Shown piece by piece: positions 17,061 through 24,996 of a DNA stretch of 40,059 nucleotides. This DNA is from Actinomadura sp. KC06. GTDB lineage: Bacteria; Actinomycetota; Actinomycetes; Streptosporangiales; Streptosporangiaceae. The first letter of the stretch is position 1, and the number at the start of each line of letters is the position of its first letter. Both the position numbers and the translations under genes were made by a program. The stretch covers positions 1 to 40,059 of the forward strand of contig NZ_SMKT01000083.1 of assembly GCF_004348735.1 (NCBI RefSeq), read 5' to 3'. A model generated the notes under the pieces. It made no database searches, was not told the origin of the DNA, and was given only the letters and a program-made list of their open reading frames with translations.

Positions 17061-17112
17061 GAAGAGGCGCGGCGCTCGACGCGAACGCCGCCTCTCGGAT
17101 GTGCGGGAAGGT

Positions 17113-17739
17113 TCAGTCGATCGGGAGCGGCGTCTTCTGCCCCTTCTGGATACCGCACATGGACGGGGCCATGACCTCCTGGGCACTGCCCCAGCCGGCG
17201 CACTGGTAGCTGCTGTGCCCGTACCAGTCGTGGCCGAACTCGTGCGCGGCGAGCAGAGCGCCGTCCCTGACGCCGCCCATGTACAGCGCGATGCGCTGGC
17301 CCCGGCCCCAGTTGCAGCCGACGATCCTGCCGCCTCCGCCGCAGTCGGAAATGTAGGTGTTACGGCACTCCACCGGGGTCCCGCCGCCCTGGGTGAACCC
17401 CTGCCACGCGGCGGCTCCGCGGGCGATCGTCGCCGCGTGCTGCTGGCACGAGGCCTGGAGGTAGTAGCTGCGGCGGCTCGGGACGGGCCAGCCGCCCGGC
17501 GGGGGGTCGAGGAGCTTGGAGCCGGACGCTTCGAGTTCCTCCGCGGTGATGCCGTGCGCCTCGGCGGCCTGCGCCTTGGCGGCGTGCGTGTCGGTGGCGT
17601 GCTTCCCGGTGGTCTCGCGCGCCGCGGCGTTGCCGTGGTCGCTCGTGTTGAGATCGGCCTGCGCGAGGGCGCCGGCCGCTACCGCGACGGCGGTCGTCAG
17701 CGCGGCCAGTCCGGATCTCCTCAGCCGTGTGCTCGGCAT
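17113..17739 (-). CDS. Secreted zinc metalloprotease-like protein, atypical zincin (snapalysin-like)
   Basis: 208 aa from ATG 17739, with GGAGGAGAGG just upstream. A Sec signal (MPSTRLRRSGLAALTTAVAV, cleavage near 27) is followed by a charged Ala/His-rich propeptide-like stretch to about residue 80. The mature domain has six Cys and the zinc motif HEFGHDWYGH: H166, E167, H170 and a possible third ligand, H175. The following YQC...EVMAPSMCG resembles the end of M7 snapalysins. Snapalysins use HExxHxxGxxD and metzincins HExxHxxGxxH, so this spacing (HExxHxxxxH) is odd. Predicted to be an extracellular protease. It lies downstream of the I36-SpoIID gene but behind a strong terminator, so it has its own promoter. 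The adjacency to I36 protease-inhibitor domains is notable. Confidence 0.75.
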   Translation of the reverse strand: MPSTRLRRSGLAALTTAVAVAAGALAQADLNTSDHGNAAARETTGKHATDTHAAKAQAAEAHGITAEELEASGSKLLDPPPGGWPVPSRRSYYLQASCQQHAATIARGAAAWQGFTQGGGTPVECRNTYISDCGGGGRIVGCNWGRGQRIALYMGGVRDGALLAAHEFGHDWYGHSSYQCAGWGSAQEVMAPSMCGIQKGQKTPLPID

Positions 17740-17926
17740 GAGCCTCTCCTCCATGGGTGGCGGGGGGTTACCTCCCGGCGGCTGGCAGCCGCCGGGACAC
17801 ACACGGTCGACCGGGTGGGACGGAGAAGCAATCCCGCAATCGAAAGATAGGTCTACGTATTAAATGACTTCCCTGGTCACGCACTTCGGGAATGAGCATA
17901 TGCGGGCCGGTCGGCGTTCAGCGCAT

Positions 17927-17981
17927 TGAAAAGGTGTCCGGAGTCGGCGGACACGATGTGAACGCGCCGGCTCCGGACACC
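17927..17981 (-). terminator. Terminator after the I36-SpoIID gene
   Basis: A 17-bp stem with one G-T pair joins 17933-17949 to 17965-17981 around a 15-nt loop. On the minus strand it is followed by TTTT. It lies 26 bp past the SpoIID-domain gene and separates it from the zincin gene. Confidence 0.85.
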
Positions 17982-18007
17982 CTTCAATCTGGTCGGACGG
18001 CCTCCGG

Positions 18008-18955
18008 TCAGGATTGGAGAGCGATCGACCTGTAGTAATGCTTCAGGATCCTGGAGTACGTCCAGCCGTCATTGGCCTTGTCACGAGAGCCGTACTGCGA
18101 CATCCAGTCACCGTCGACCCATCCGCCGCACGCCGTCGTGGTGGCGCAGTAGTGGGCCTCGAGGATCTTCCCGCCGCGGGTCATGCGGGTGCCCCACGTC
18201 GCGTCCACCGCGGCGCTCGTCGACGCCTTCGCAGAGCCGGGCCTGTACACCTGGCTCGACGTGGTGTCGTAGACGTCGAAGCACGCGCCCCACGACGTCT
18301 TGCGCGTCGAGTGCAGCGCCCAGTACCAGCCGAAGTTCTTGACGGCCATCGCCCCGGCCCGGAGCGACTCCTTCGGCCAGCTCGACACCCATTCGTTGGG
18401 CAGGACGTTCTTGACGTAGGTCTTGAACGCCACCCGGTCCACCTGCCCGAGGGAGACCCGGTACACGAGGATCGTCGTGGGAAGCTTGCTGTGCGTGCCG
18501 TCGGTCTTGCATTCGGTCGGCCCGGAACTCAGGAATTTGTGCGAGGCGTTCTGGTTCTTCAGGGTGGAGTTCAGGTTGCCCTTGGCCCCTGCCTTGAAGT
18601 CCTGGTACGCACCGCCGTAGTTGCTGTTGAAGTACACCCGGACGGTCTTGCTACTGCGATTCCAGACCGAGGCCGCGGCGTTCTTAACGCACTTGCCCTT
18701 GCCGTTGCCCGCGCCCTTGAAGTCGTAGCACGAGGGCTGCTCGGTGCCGTAGTCGGAGACCGAACCGGTGAAATCCGAGATCGAACCCGCGTTGCCGCTG
18801 TTGAAGTAGTAGCAGAACTCGCCGCTGTCGCACTTGCCGTCGCGGCCCGCCGCCGAGGCGAGCGCCGCGAGGGCGGCCAGCGCCGTCGCACCGAGCACCG
18901 TCGCGACGGTCGCCGCGACGAGCCGCGAGATCAGCCGTGCGGTTCGTGTTGACAC
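18008..18955 (-). CDS. Secreted fusion: I36 protease-inhibitor domain + SpoIID/LytB domain
   Basis: 315 aa from GTG 18955, with GAGAAGGGA upstream. A Sec signal ends at about residue 34 (ALASA). Residues 34-139 form an I36 (SMPI-type) metalloprotease-inhibitor module with four Cys (C42, C48, C76, C89). A linker then leads to a SpoIID domain at ~160-315: VYRVSLGQVDRVAFKTYVKN, then VLPNEWVSSWPKESLRAGAM with putative catalytic E188, and MSQYGS near the end. SpoIID-family proteins are lytic transglycosylases cutting denuded glycan strands. Here the enzyme is secreted by an organism without a SpoIID engulfment complex nearby. The inhibitor module differs by one residue from that of the neighbouring M23 protein. 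The gene is 36 bp downstream of that gene and ends at a strong terminator, so the two are probably one transcript. Confidence 0.85.
   Translation of the reverse strand: MSTRTARLISRLVAATVATVLGATALAALAALASAAGRDGKCDSGEFCYYFNSGNAGSISDFTGSVSDYGTEQPSCYDFKGAGNGKGKCVKNAAASVWNRSSKTVRVYFNSNYGGAYQDFKAGAKGNLNSTLKNQNASHKFLSSGPTECKTDGTHSKLPTTILVYRVSLGQVDRVAFKTYVKNVLPNEWVSSWPKESLRAGAMAVKNFGWYWALHSTRKTSWGACFDVYDTTSSQVYRPGSAKASTSAAVDATWGTRMTRGGKILEAHYCATTTACGGWVDGDWMSQYGSRDKANDGWTYSRILKHYYRSIALQS
18539..18875. repeat. I36 module direct repeat, copy A
   Basis: A 337-bp stretch matching 19478-19814 without gaps (offset 939 bp) and with about a dozen mismatches by eye, nearly all silent. It covers the signal-peptide end and the whole I36 domain. 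Outside these limits the two genes are unrelated. Confidence 0.9.
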
Positions 18956-18991
18956 GGTCGTCCCTTCTCTCCTGCTGGAAGCGGCGCCGCG

Positions 18992-19879
18992 CTATCGGAC
19001 GTTGTAGCCCTGCGAGCGCCAGAACGAGGTCGGGTTCGGGTTGTCCAGGTGCGGGTCGTTGACGCTCTTGGCCGCGTGCGTCTGCCGTCCGAGCCGCATC
19101 TCGACGTGGGTGTGCGCGGCCGAGCTGGACGACACCCCGCGCCACGACTCGTCCGCGATGATCTGGCCGCGGCTGACCGACTGGCCCACGCTCAGCGACG
19201 ACCGCGGAGCCGCGTGCAGGTAGATCACCGTCTTGTTCGCGGCGGAGTTGTAGATCGAGATGGTGGAGAGCCCCGACCCGCCGGTGTGGCCGCGCGCGAT
19301 GTAGATGACCTTGCCGCTCACCAGGGCGCGGACGTCCGAGCCGACGCCGCGGGCGATGTCGATGCCCTCGTGGCGGCCGGGGGTGGAGGTGTAACCGTCG
19401 AAGCCGCAGGTGATCCGGCCACCGCTGGCCTGGTACAGGCCGTAGGACATGTTCGTCCGGGACGACGGCGAGAACTGGTGCGAGGCGTTCTGGTTCTTCA
19501 GGGTGGAGTTCAGGTTGCCCTTGGCGCCCGCCTTGAAGTCCTGGTACGCACCGCCGTAGTTGCTGTTGAAGTACACCCGGACGGTCTTGCTGCTGCGGTT
19601 CCAGACCGAGGCGGCGTTGTTCTTGACGCACTTGCCCTTGCCGTTGCCGGCGCCCTTGAAGTCGTAGCAGGAGGGCTGCTCGGTGCCGTAGTCGGAGACC
19701 GAACCGGTGAAATCCGAGATCGAACCCGCGTTGCCGCTGTTGAAGTAGTAGCAGAACTCGCCGCTGTCGCACTTGCCGTCGCGGCCCGCCGCCGAAGCGG
19801 GCGCCGCGAGGGCGAGCACCGTGCCGCCGATCGCCGCCGTGGCGGTCGCCGCGGTGAGGACCTTGTCGAGCGTTCCCAT
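18992..19879 (-). CDS. Secreted fusion: I36 protease-inhibitor domain + M23 endopeptidase
   Basis: 295 aa from ATG 19879, with GGAGAACGGC upstream. A Sec signal ends near residue 29 (APASA). Residues 29-134 are the I36 (SMPI-like) inhibitor module with four Cys. Residues ~155-280 are an M23/LytM peptidoglycan endopeptidase with all zinc and catalytic residues: H170 and D174 (RHEGID), H222 (YLHA), and H256/H258 (HTHVE). M23 enzymes cut peptide cross-links in peptidoglycan. The fusion of a metalloprotease inhibitor to a metallopeptidase raises the question of self-inhibition or of protection against other extracellular proteases. It lies 71 bp after the M15 peptidase gene and 36 bp before the I36-SpoIID gene, probably in one operon. 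Confidence 0.9.
   Translation of the reverse strand: MGTLDKVLTAATATAAIGGTVLALAAPASAAGRDGKCDSGEFCYYFNSGNAGSISDFTGSVSDYGTEQPSCYDFKGAGNGKGKCVKNNAASVWNRSSKTVRVYFNSNYGGAYQDFKAGAKGNLNSTLKNQNASHQFSPSSRTNMSYGLYQASGGRITCGFDGYTSTPGRHEGIDIARGVGSDVRALVSGKVIYIARGHTGGSGLSTISIYNSAANKTVIYLHAAPRSSLSVGQSVSRGQIIADESWRGVSSSSAAHTHVEMRLGRQTHAAKSVNDPHLDNPNPTSFWRSQGYNVR
19478..19814. repeat. I36 module direct repeat, copy B
   Basis: Partner of 18539-18875. Both borders are sharp: the left border falls at the codons for the NASH end of the inhibitor domain, and the right border lies inside the signal peptide. This is consistent with duplication or conversion of exactly the module. Confidence 0.9.
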
Positions 19880-19950
19880 GCCGTTCTCCTCTTCTCTGAC
19901 TTTTCTGAGCGGGGCCTGGATTTCTCAGCGGAGGTGGATTTCCGGTTCGG

Positions 19951-20799
19951 TCAGCGGCGCTGGTACTCCTCCCAGGTGCGGACGGGCACCTTCGGGCCGT
20001 CGTCCGGGCCTCGGTCGGCTAGCCCGTTCCGGCCGAGGTAGTAGTCGCCGGTCTGGTGCTGTGCCGGTCCTGAGAGGTCGGTGTCGCTGATGGCGGCGGC
20101 GTGGATGTGCCATGGCCAGTCGCCCTGCCGCGGGCTGCGCACCCATGCCGCGAAGCCGACGCGGCGCAGCGCGCGGGCGGCCACCTCGCGGGCGGCCTCG
20201 TCCATCCCCTTCACCGAGATGTCCACGACGCCGCCGCCGTCATGGGTACCCGCGGACGTGGGGTCACCGCCGGGGTTGTACGAGCCCTGCTCCAGCACGA
20301 GGTCGCGGCCGAGCAGCCGCTCCGCCTCGCGGAGCATGCTCCGCGTCCGGCTGTTGACGACGAAGCCGCCGCCGGCGGACACCCGGCTCCCCGGCGTGAT
20401 GACGTGAGTGACCGTGAAGCGGCCGGCTCCGAGCTTGGCGAGCGATGTCCTGCCCGGCATGCCGTTGGCGTCCAGGCCGGTGTAGCCGAGCTGCTTCTGG
20501 TACTTCGCGTAGGCGGTGATCGTTCTGGTGCCGCAGGATCCGTCCACCCACTTCTCGTCGAGCAGCTTCCGGTCGCGCAGCGCCTGCTCGACGAGGAGCA
20601 CGCTGGCCTTGGCACCCGGGGTTGTTGCGCCGTCCGGCCGCCGCGGGTCGATCTGGGCGGCCTTGACGAGGGCCTCCATGTTCACGCTCGGCAGGGCCTG
20701 GACGCCGACCGCCGGTGCCGCCGGCGTCCCGGACGCCGCGGTCGGCGAGATGAGCAGGGCGGCCGCCGCGAGGGCGGCGGCGCATGCGGGCAACTTCAT
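19951..20799 (-). CDS. Secreted M15-type peptidoglycan peptidase with peptidoglycan-binding domain
   Basis: 282 aa. A Sec signal (MKLPACAAALAAAALLISPT, cleavage near 24) is followed by a peptidoglycan-binding-like region at about 60-125 (SVLLVEQALRDRKLLDEKWV, then ITAYAKYQKQLGYTGLDANG). The C-terminal half has the M15/VanY zinc pattern: SAGTHDGGGVVDIS (H186, D193) and WPWHIHAA (H231/H233). Such enzymes are D,D- or L,D-carboxypeptidases or endopeptidases acting on stem peptides. AGGAGA precedes the ATG. It is the first gene of a leftward run M15, I36-M23, I36-SpoIID, which together could cut peptides, cross-links and glycan strands. The 393 bp upstream carry one strong inverted repeat at 21080-21108 and otherwise nothing recognised. 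Confidence 0.85.
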   Translation of the reverse strand: MKLPACAAALAAAALLISPTAASGTPAAPAVGVQALPSVNMEALVKAAQIDPRRPDGATTPGAKASVLLVEQALRDRKLLDEKWVDGSCGTRTITAYAKYQKQLGYTGLDANGMPGRTSLAKLGAGRFTVTHVITPGSRVSAGGGFVVNSRTRSMLREAERLLGRDLVLEQGSYNPGGDPTSAGTHDGGGVVDISVKGMDEAAREVAARALRRVGFAAWVRSPRQGDWPWHIHAAAISDTDLSGPAQHQTGDYYLGRNGLADRGPDDGPKVPVRTWEEYQRR

Positions 20800-21079
20800 C
20801 GGATCTCCTGGTTCTCCTGATTGCGAGCGCCGGGCAGACGCCGCGGCGGAGCCGGGCGGACGGCCATGGGGGAGCCGCCCGTCACGGATCGCTCACGTGC
20901 CGGTAGGAAAGGTCGGGTGTCGTCGGCCGCCGGAGCCGCTCAGACCGTTGACCATGCGGCCTGCGGCGCGGACGGAGTCGTCAGCAGCGTCGTCAGCAGC
21001 GCTCGCTGGTCATGGCGCGGGGACCTTTTGGGAATCTGCCCGCCCCTGGCCGATTTCTTCATCGTTGAAGCCCCCTTGT

Positions 21080-21108
21080 GTCACTGCCCGTCGAGTGCGG
21101 GCAGTGAC
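21080..21108. terminator. Inverted repeat, probable T-less terminator of the XRE gene (or operator)
   Basis: GTCACTGCCCG (21080-21090) and CGGGCAGTGAC (21098-21108) form a perfect 11-bp stem around a 7-nt loop. It lies 84 bp past the stop of the minus-strand XRE gene and ~280 bp upstream of the M15 gene. No T-run follows on either strand. Confidence 0.5.
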
Positions 21109-21192
21109 CACATTGCCGAGGGCCGCACGTGTCAGGTACCCCTTGTGACAGGTTCTGACATGCTCTTACACGGCGGGTCCGCTATCTGACGG

Positions 21193-22101
21193 CTACCGGG
21201 CGACGTTCACCACGAAGAAGACGGGACGCGCACCGGGAAGGAGCTGTTTTCCCGCGCCGTCGACCATCTTCCAACCCACCCAGCACGACCCCGGAGTGGC
21301 TGGCGCGGTGACGCGAACGCTGACCCGGACATGGGCACCCGGTTCGGTGTCGGGAATCGGGACCTTTCCTGGAGTGGAACAAGTGCCGTTGTCGGCGGGC
21401 AGTGTCGCGCGTGCCAGAAAACGTCCGCGCCATGGCACGGAGCCTGCGTTGGCGAGTTCCCAGGTCTTGACGAATTGCTGCCCGGTCTTCACCACCGTGC
21501 CATCGGGAATCGTCACGTCGGCGACGAAGACGCTCCTGTCGCCGATGACCACCGGGGCGCCCGCCACCGCCGGCCGTCCGGTCTCGGCGCCGCCGTCGTC
21601 CTCCGGCCGGTCGCCGTCTCCGCCCAGCATGGAGGCGCCGAACGCCACGCCGCCCAGCGTCCCGCAGCCCACGACGATCGCGACCACGCGGCGACGCCGC
21701 CTCGGCCTAGGAACGGGGACGGGAGTCAACGTGGCCACCGCCGCCGGCTCGACCTCGCCGTCTCCTCCGGGAACCAGGGAGAGCGAGGCGGGGGCGCCTT
21801 GCGCGGTGGGGGCGTCGTGCGCGGCGGCGTCGTCGGAGCCGAGCGCGGCGCACCAGAGCCCCCGCCACTCCTCGACGTCGCCACCGCACGCTTCGACGAA
21901 CGCCTGCGTCGTCGTCCAGCTCGGGAACCGCGTTCCCTTCGCCGCCTCATGCAGGGTCGCGTGGCTGACCGACCGCGACTTGGCCGCCATGACCCGGAAC
22001 GAAGGGTTCCCCGCCTCCGCGCGTAGCCGCCGGAGACGCTCCGCGAAACGGTCGCGCCCTTCCTGACCTCCGGCGGACGACAGCACACCAGACTCACTCA
22101 T
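21193..22101 (-). CDS. Membrane-anchored XRE-type protein with NBR1-type Ig-like domain
   Basis: 302 aa from ATG 22101 (MSESGVLSSAGGQ); an in-frame ATG five codons upstream is less likely. Residues ~15-70 are an XRE-like helix-turn-helix of the kind seen in actinomycete NTPase and sensor proteins (FAERLRRLRAEAGNPSFRVM, then SVSHATLHEAAKGTRFPSW). A single TM follows an Arg cluster (RRRRRVVAIVVGCGTLGGVA). The C-terminal ~105 residues form an Ig-like fold of the NBR1 'four-tryptophan' type: DVTIPDGTVVKTGQQFVKTW, then ELANAGSVPWRG, with paired Cys further on (GTCSTPG and GSCWVGW). The topology suggests a cytoplasmic DNA- or protein-binding head and an extracytoplasmic Ig domain. It is divergent from a P450 gene, with two palindromes between them. 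Function is unknown. Confidence 0.82.
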   Translation of the reverse strand: MSESGVLSSAGGQEGRDRFAERLRRLRAEAGNPSFRVMAAKSRSVSHATLHEAAKGTRFPSWTTTQAFVEACGGDVEEWRGLWCAALGSDDAAAHDAPTAQGAPASLSLVPGGDGEVEPAAVATLTPVPVPRPRRRRRVVAIVVGCGTLGGVAFGASMLGGDGDRPEDDGGAETGRPAVAGAPVVIGDRSVFVADVTIPDGTVVKTGQQFVKTWELANAGSVPWRGRFLARATLPADNGTCSTPGKVPIPDTEPGAHVRVSVRVTAPATPGSCWVGWKMVDGAGKQLLPGARPVFFVVNVAR

Positions 22102-22362
22102 GGTCCACCCCACCAACCCGGTCGACCGGAATGGCCACGGCTTTGCGGCGGCCCCCGTCCTTCACTCGCATACTGACACAATGCGCTCCCGCGAGCACTT
22201 GCCGCCACGTCGCCGATCGCGGCCGAATCCCGCCGGACCAGCGGCACCGCGACCGCAATCCTGACCGAATCGGCACAACCCCGGACCAACCAAGCAGAAA
22301 TAGACGTTCCATTCCATTTCACATATGGGCGAACTTGATCGGCAACGTCCGGCGCATAGCCC

Positions 22363-22376
22363 GTGATCCTGATCAC
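22363..22376. promoter_or_regulatory. Palindrome in the XRE/P450 intergenic region
   Basis: GTGATC-CT-GATCAC, six-base perfect arms. It lies in the 450-bp divergent region between 22101 and 22552, which holds no gene; apart from this site and the next I see nothing else there. Confidence 0.45.
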
Positions 22377-22379
22377 TCG

Positions 22380-22396
22380 TCATGTTCAGGACATGA
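22380..22396. promoter_or_regulatory. Second palindrome in the XRE/P450 intergenic region
   Basis: TCATGT-TCAGG-ACATGA, six-base perfect arms with a 5-nt spacer, three bases from the preceding palindrome. The pair looks like a compound operator about 160 bp before the P450 start. Confidence 0.45.
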
Positions 22397-22551
22397 ATGC
22401 AAGCCGAACCCAGAGCGACCAAAGATGCGGATCCAATGAACTTTTCAACCGGCGGCTCTGGGGCCAGACGTCCCTGGGTGCCGGACGTCCGGCACCCCGC
22501 GGGCAGGCGCCGCTCGGCTTATCATGAGGACGGCCCTGCGAGGAGGACCCG

Positions 22552-23781
22552 GTGGAGTCTGCGCAGCCGTGGGTGTTCAACCGGCTTGAGCCGCCCTTCC
22601 TGGACGACCCGTACCCGCTCTACGCACGCGCCCGCCGCGAGGCGCCGGTGTTCCACAGCCCGGAGTTCGGGCTCTGGTTCGTCACCCGCTACGACGACGC
22701 GTGGGCGGTGCTGAAGGACACGGCGCGTTTCTCGTCGCGCTTCCTGATGCGCACGCCCGCCGATGCGCCGCCGGCCGTCGGCGAGGTGTTGCGGGAGGCG
22801 TACCCGGAGCTGCCGATGCTGGTCAACGACGACCCGCCGAGCCACACGCGGACGCGCGGCCTGGTCAATCACGCGTTCGCGCCGCGGCTGGTGGCGGCGC
22901 TGGAACCGAGCGTCCGGGCGATCGTCACGCGGCTGGTGGACGGCTTCGCCCCGGACGGTGGCGCCGATCTGATCGCCGAGCTGGCCTATCCGGTGCCGAT
23001 CGAGATCATCTGCACGCTGGTCGGCCTTCCCGTCGAGGAGCGCGGCCGGCTCAAACGCTGGACCGACGACCTGGTGGAGCTCGGCGCGCCCGGCACCGGC
23101 GGTGAGCGCCAGCTGGAGTGCGCGCGCAGCTCGGTCGCGTTCCAGCACTACCTGGAAGCGCAGATCGAGGCGCGCCGGAGCGAGCCGCGGGACGACCTGC
23201 TCACCGCGCTGATCGACGCGCGCGTCGACGGCGAGCGACCGCTGGACGTCGCCGAACTCGTCAACCTGCTGATCATCCTGATCTTCGGGGGCCATGAGAC
23301 CACGACCAACCTGATCGGCAACCTCCTGGTGCTGCTGCTCGCGCGGCCGGAGACGCTGCGGGCCGTCCGGGACGACCCGTCCCTGACCGACGCCGTGATC
23401 ACCGAGGGCCTGCGGATGGACACGCCGGTGCAAGGCACGTTCCGCACGACGACCGAGGAGGTCGCGCTCGGCGGGACGCGCATTCCGGCAGGGGCGAAGG
23501 TGATGGTGCTGTTCGGTTCGGCCAACCGCGACGACGCCGTCTTCTCCCACCCCGACCGGTTCGACCCGGGACGGAGCAACAACAACCGGCACCTCGGGTT
23601 CGGCCGCGGCATTCACGCGTGCCTCGGCGCGTCGCTCGCCCGCCTGGAGACCCGGATCGTCCTGGACACCATCGCCGAGCGGCTCCCCGACCCGAAGCTC
23701 GACGCCGTCCGGCCCCCGACGTACTTCCCCAGCCTGATGCACCGCGGTCCGCAGACGCTGAACGTGGTGTGGCAGACCTGA
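22552..23781 (+). CDS. Cytochrome P450
   Basis: 409 aa from GTG 22552, with GAGGAGG upstream. All class I bacterial P450 signatures are visible. The I-helix oxygen-activation motif is GGHETTTN (E249, T250, T251), with Gly in place of the common first Ala. The ExxR pair is E285/R288 (EGLRMD). The haem-binding loop is FGRGIHACLG with Cys357 as thiolate ligand. The soluble haem monooxygenase needs a ferredoxin and a reductase, but no such gene is nearby, so they must come from elsewhere in the genome. The neighbours (XRE-NBR1 divergent, CcdA-like membrane protein convergent) do not indicate a substrate. Expression may be controlled through the two palindromes upstream. Confidence 0.94.
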   Translation: MESAQPWVFNRLEPPFLDDPYPLYARARREAPVFHSPEFGLWFVTRYDDAWAVLKDTARFSSRFLMRTPADAPPAVGEVLREAYPELPMLVNDDPPSHTRTRGLVNHAFAPRLVAALEPSVRAIVTRLVDGFAPDGGADLIAELAYPVPIEIICTLVGLPVEERGRLKRWTDDLVELGAPGTGGERQLECARSSVAFQHYLEAQIEARRSEPRDDLLTALIDARVDGERPLDVAELVNLLIILIFGGHETTTNLIGNLLVLLLARPETLRAVRDDPSLTDAVITEGLRMDTPVQGTFRTTTEEVALGGTRIPAGAKVMVLFGSANRDDAVFSHPDRFDPGRSNNNRHLGFGRGIHACLGASLARLETRIVLDTIAERLPDPKLDAVRPPTYFPSLMHRGPQTLNVVWQT

Positions 23782-23799
23782 CGTCGCCGTCCGACCGGT

Positions 23800-24774
23800 T
23801 CAGGCCCAGGGGGCCATGGGGTACCAGATGACGTCTCTGCGGGCCAGGATTCGGACGTCCCAGTACATGATCAGGAAGACGCCGGCGATGAGGAACGCGC
23901 CCGCGACGATGGCGGTCGCGCGGCTGGGGCGCGCGGCGAGCCATCCCTGCAGGCGCCGCCCGCCAAGCAGGGCCACCGCGAGGAAGAGCAGCGCCATGAC
24001 CGCGATGTTGCCGAGCGACTGCAGGCTGAAGGCGGCGGCCCCGTACAGCACGTTGCCGGACTCGGCGGCGTCGCGGAACATCTGCCGGAACAGCGCGAAC
24101 GGGCGTCCGATGAGGAACGCGCCGATCACGGCGCCCATCAGCAGCATCGGCGCGTTCGGATGGCGGGCGGCGAGCCGGGCGAGCGGGTCGGGGGCCAGGT
24201 TCAGCGCGGCCAGGCCCTGCCAGAGCATGAGCGCGCCGATGATCCCGTACACGATCATCGCCTGCACCAGCCGCGGCGACCAGGTGCCGGGGCCGGACGT
24301 CTGGAACTGGGGCATGCTCGTGCCGACCAGGGCGACGACCACCCCGTAGGCGGCGGAGACGGCGAACATTCCGGCGGCGAGCCAGGCGAGCGGCCTGACC
24401 ATCGCGCGCACCCGGCCGCCCGCGCCCACCGGGCCGCCCGCGGCGCCGCGCCGCCCGACCAGCGGTGCCAGCGCGCCGAACGCCGCCGCGTTGCAGGCGG
24501 TGAACGTGCCCGCCAGCCCGGACACGAAGGCGAACGCGATGCCTGCTCCGATGCCCGAGATCTGGGTCCCGGCGTCCTCCTCCAGGAGCGTGCCGACCAC
24601 GGTGTGGCCGATCGTCCGGTCGACGAACTCCGCCGACCAGATCACGGTGAGGGCGAACCCGATCAGCGCGCCGACCGCGATGACCAGCCACCGGCGGCGC
24701 GGGACGTCTCCGCCGGCGAACAACGACGTGCGCGCGGGCTCCGCACGCTCCGGACTCCGAACGATCTGCGTCAC
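23800..24774 (-). CDS. Polytopic membrane protein, weakly CcdA/DsbD-like
   Basis: 324 aa from GTG 24774, with GAGGAG eight bases upstream; the open frame reaches much further upstream but only as the antisense of the AAA regulator. About eight TM segments follow a short cytoplasmic N-terminus (VTQIVRSPERAEPARTSLFA). FVSGLAGTFTACNAAAFGAL in an early TM has a single Cys near a Pro/Gly-rich turn, and IGAFLIGRPFALFRQMFRDA in a later TM sits where CcdA-type proteins have their second Cys-Pro motif. The arrangement recalls cytochrome c biogenesis/thiol-transfer membrane proteins, but the second Cys is absent, so electron transfer of the usual kind is unlikely. Divergent from the AAA regulator, convergent with the P450 (18 bp apart). 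Function unknown. Confidence 0.75.
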   Translation of the reverse strand: MTQIVRSPERAEPARTSLFAGGDVPRRRWLVIAVGALIGFALTVIWSAEFVDRTIGHTVVGTLLEEDAGTQISGIGAGIAFAFVSGLAGTFTACNAAAFGALAPLVGRRGAAGGPVGAGGRVRAMVRPLAWLAAGMFAVSAAYGVVVALVGTSMPQFQTSGPGTWSPRLVQAMIVYGIIGALMLWQGLAALNLAPDPLARLAARHPNAPMLLMGAVIGAFLIGRPFALFRQMFRDAAESGNVLYGAAAFSLQSLGNIAVMALLFLAVALLGGRRLQGWLAARPSRATAIVAGAFLIAGVFLIMYWDVRILARRDVIWYPMAPWA

Positions 24775-24996
24775 CAGGAACTCCTCGGCCGTGGCTGCGG
24801 CCGGAGCCGCAACGGCTCCGTCCCGGCGAGCGTGACATTCCGCGTACCGCCGCACATCTCGCGGATTGCGCTCCAAGCGGGCGGCGGCACCTAGGCGGCG
24901 CCGGCGGCGACCACGGCACCGGCGGCGATGGCGGGCGGACGGTGCGACCGGATACTTTTTATGGCAAGTGCCGTCCACGAAAGCCGACCGCCCAAA

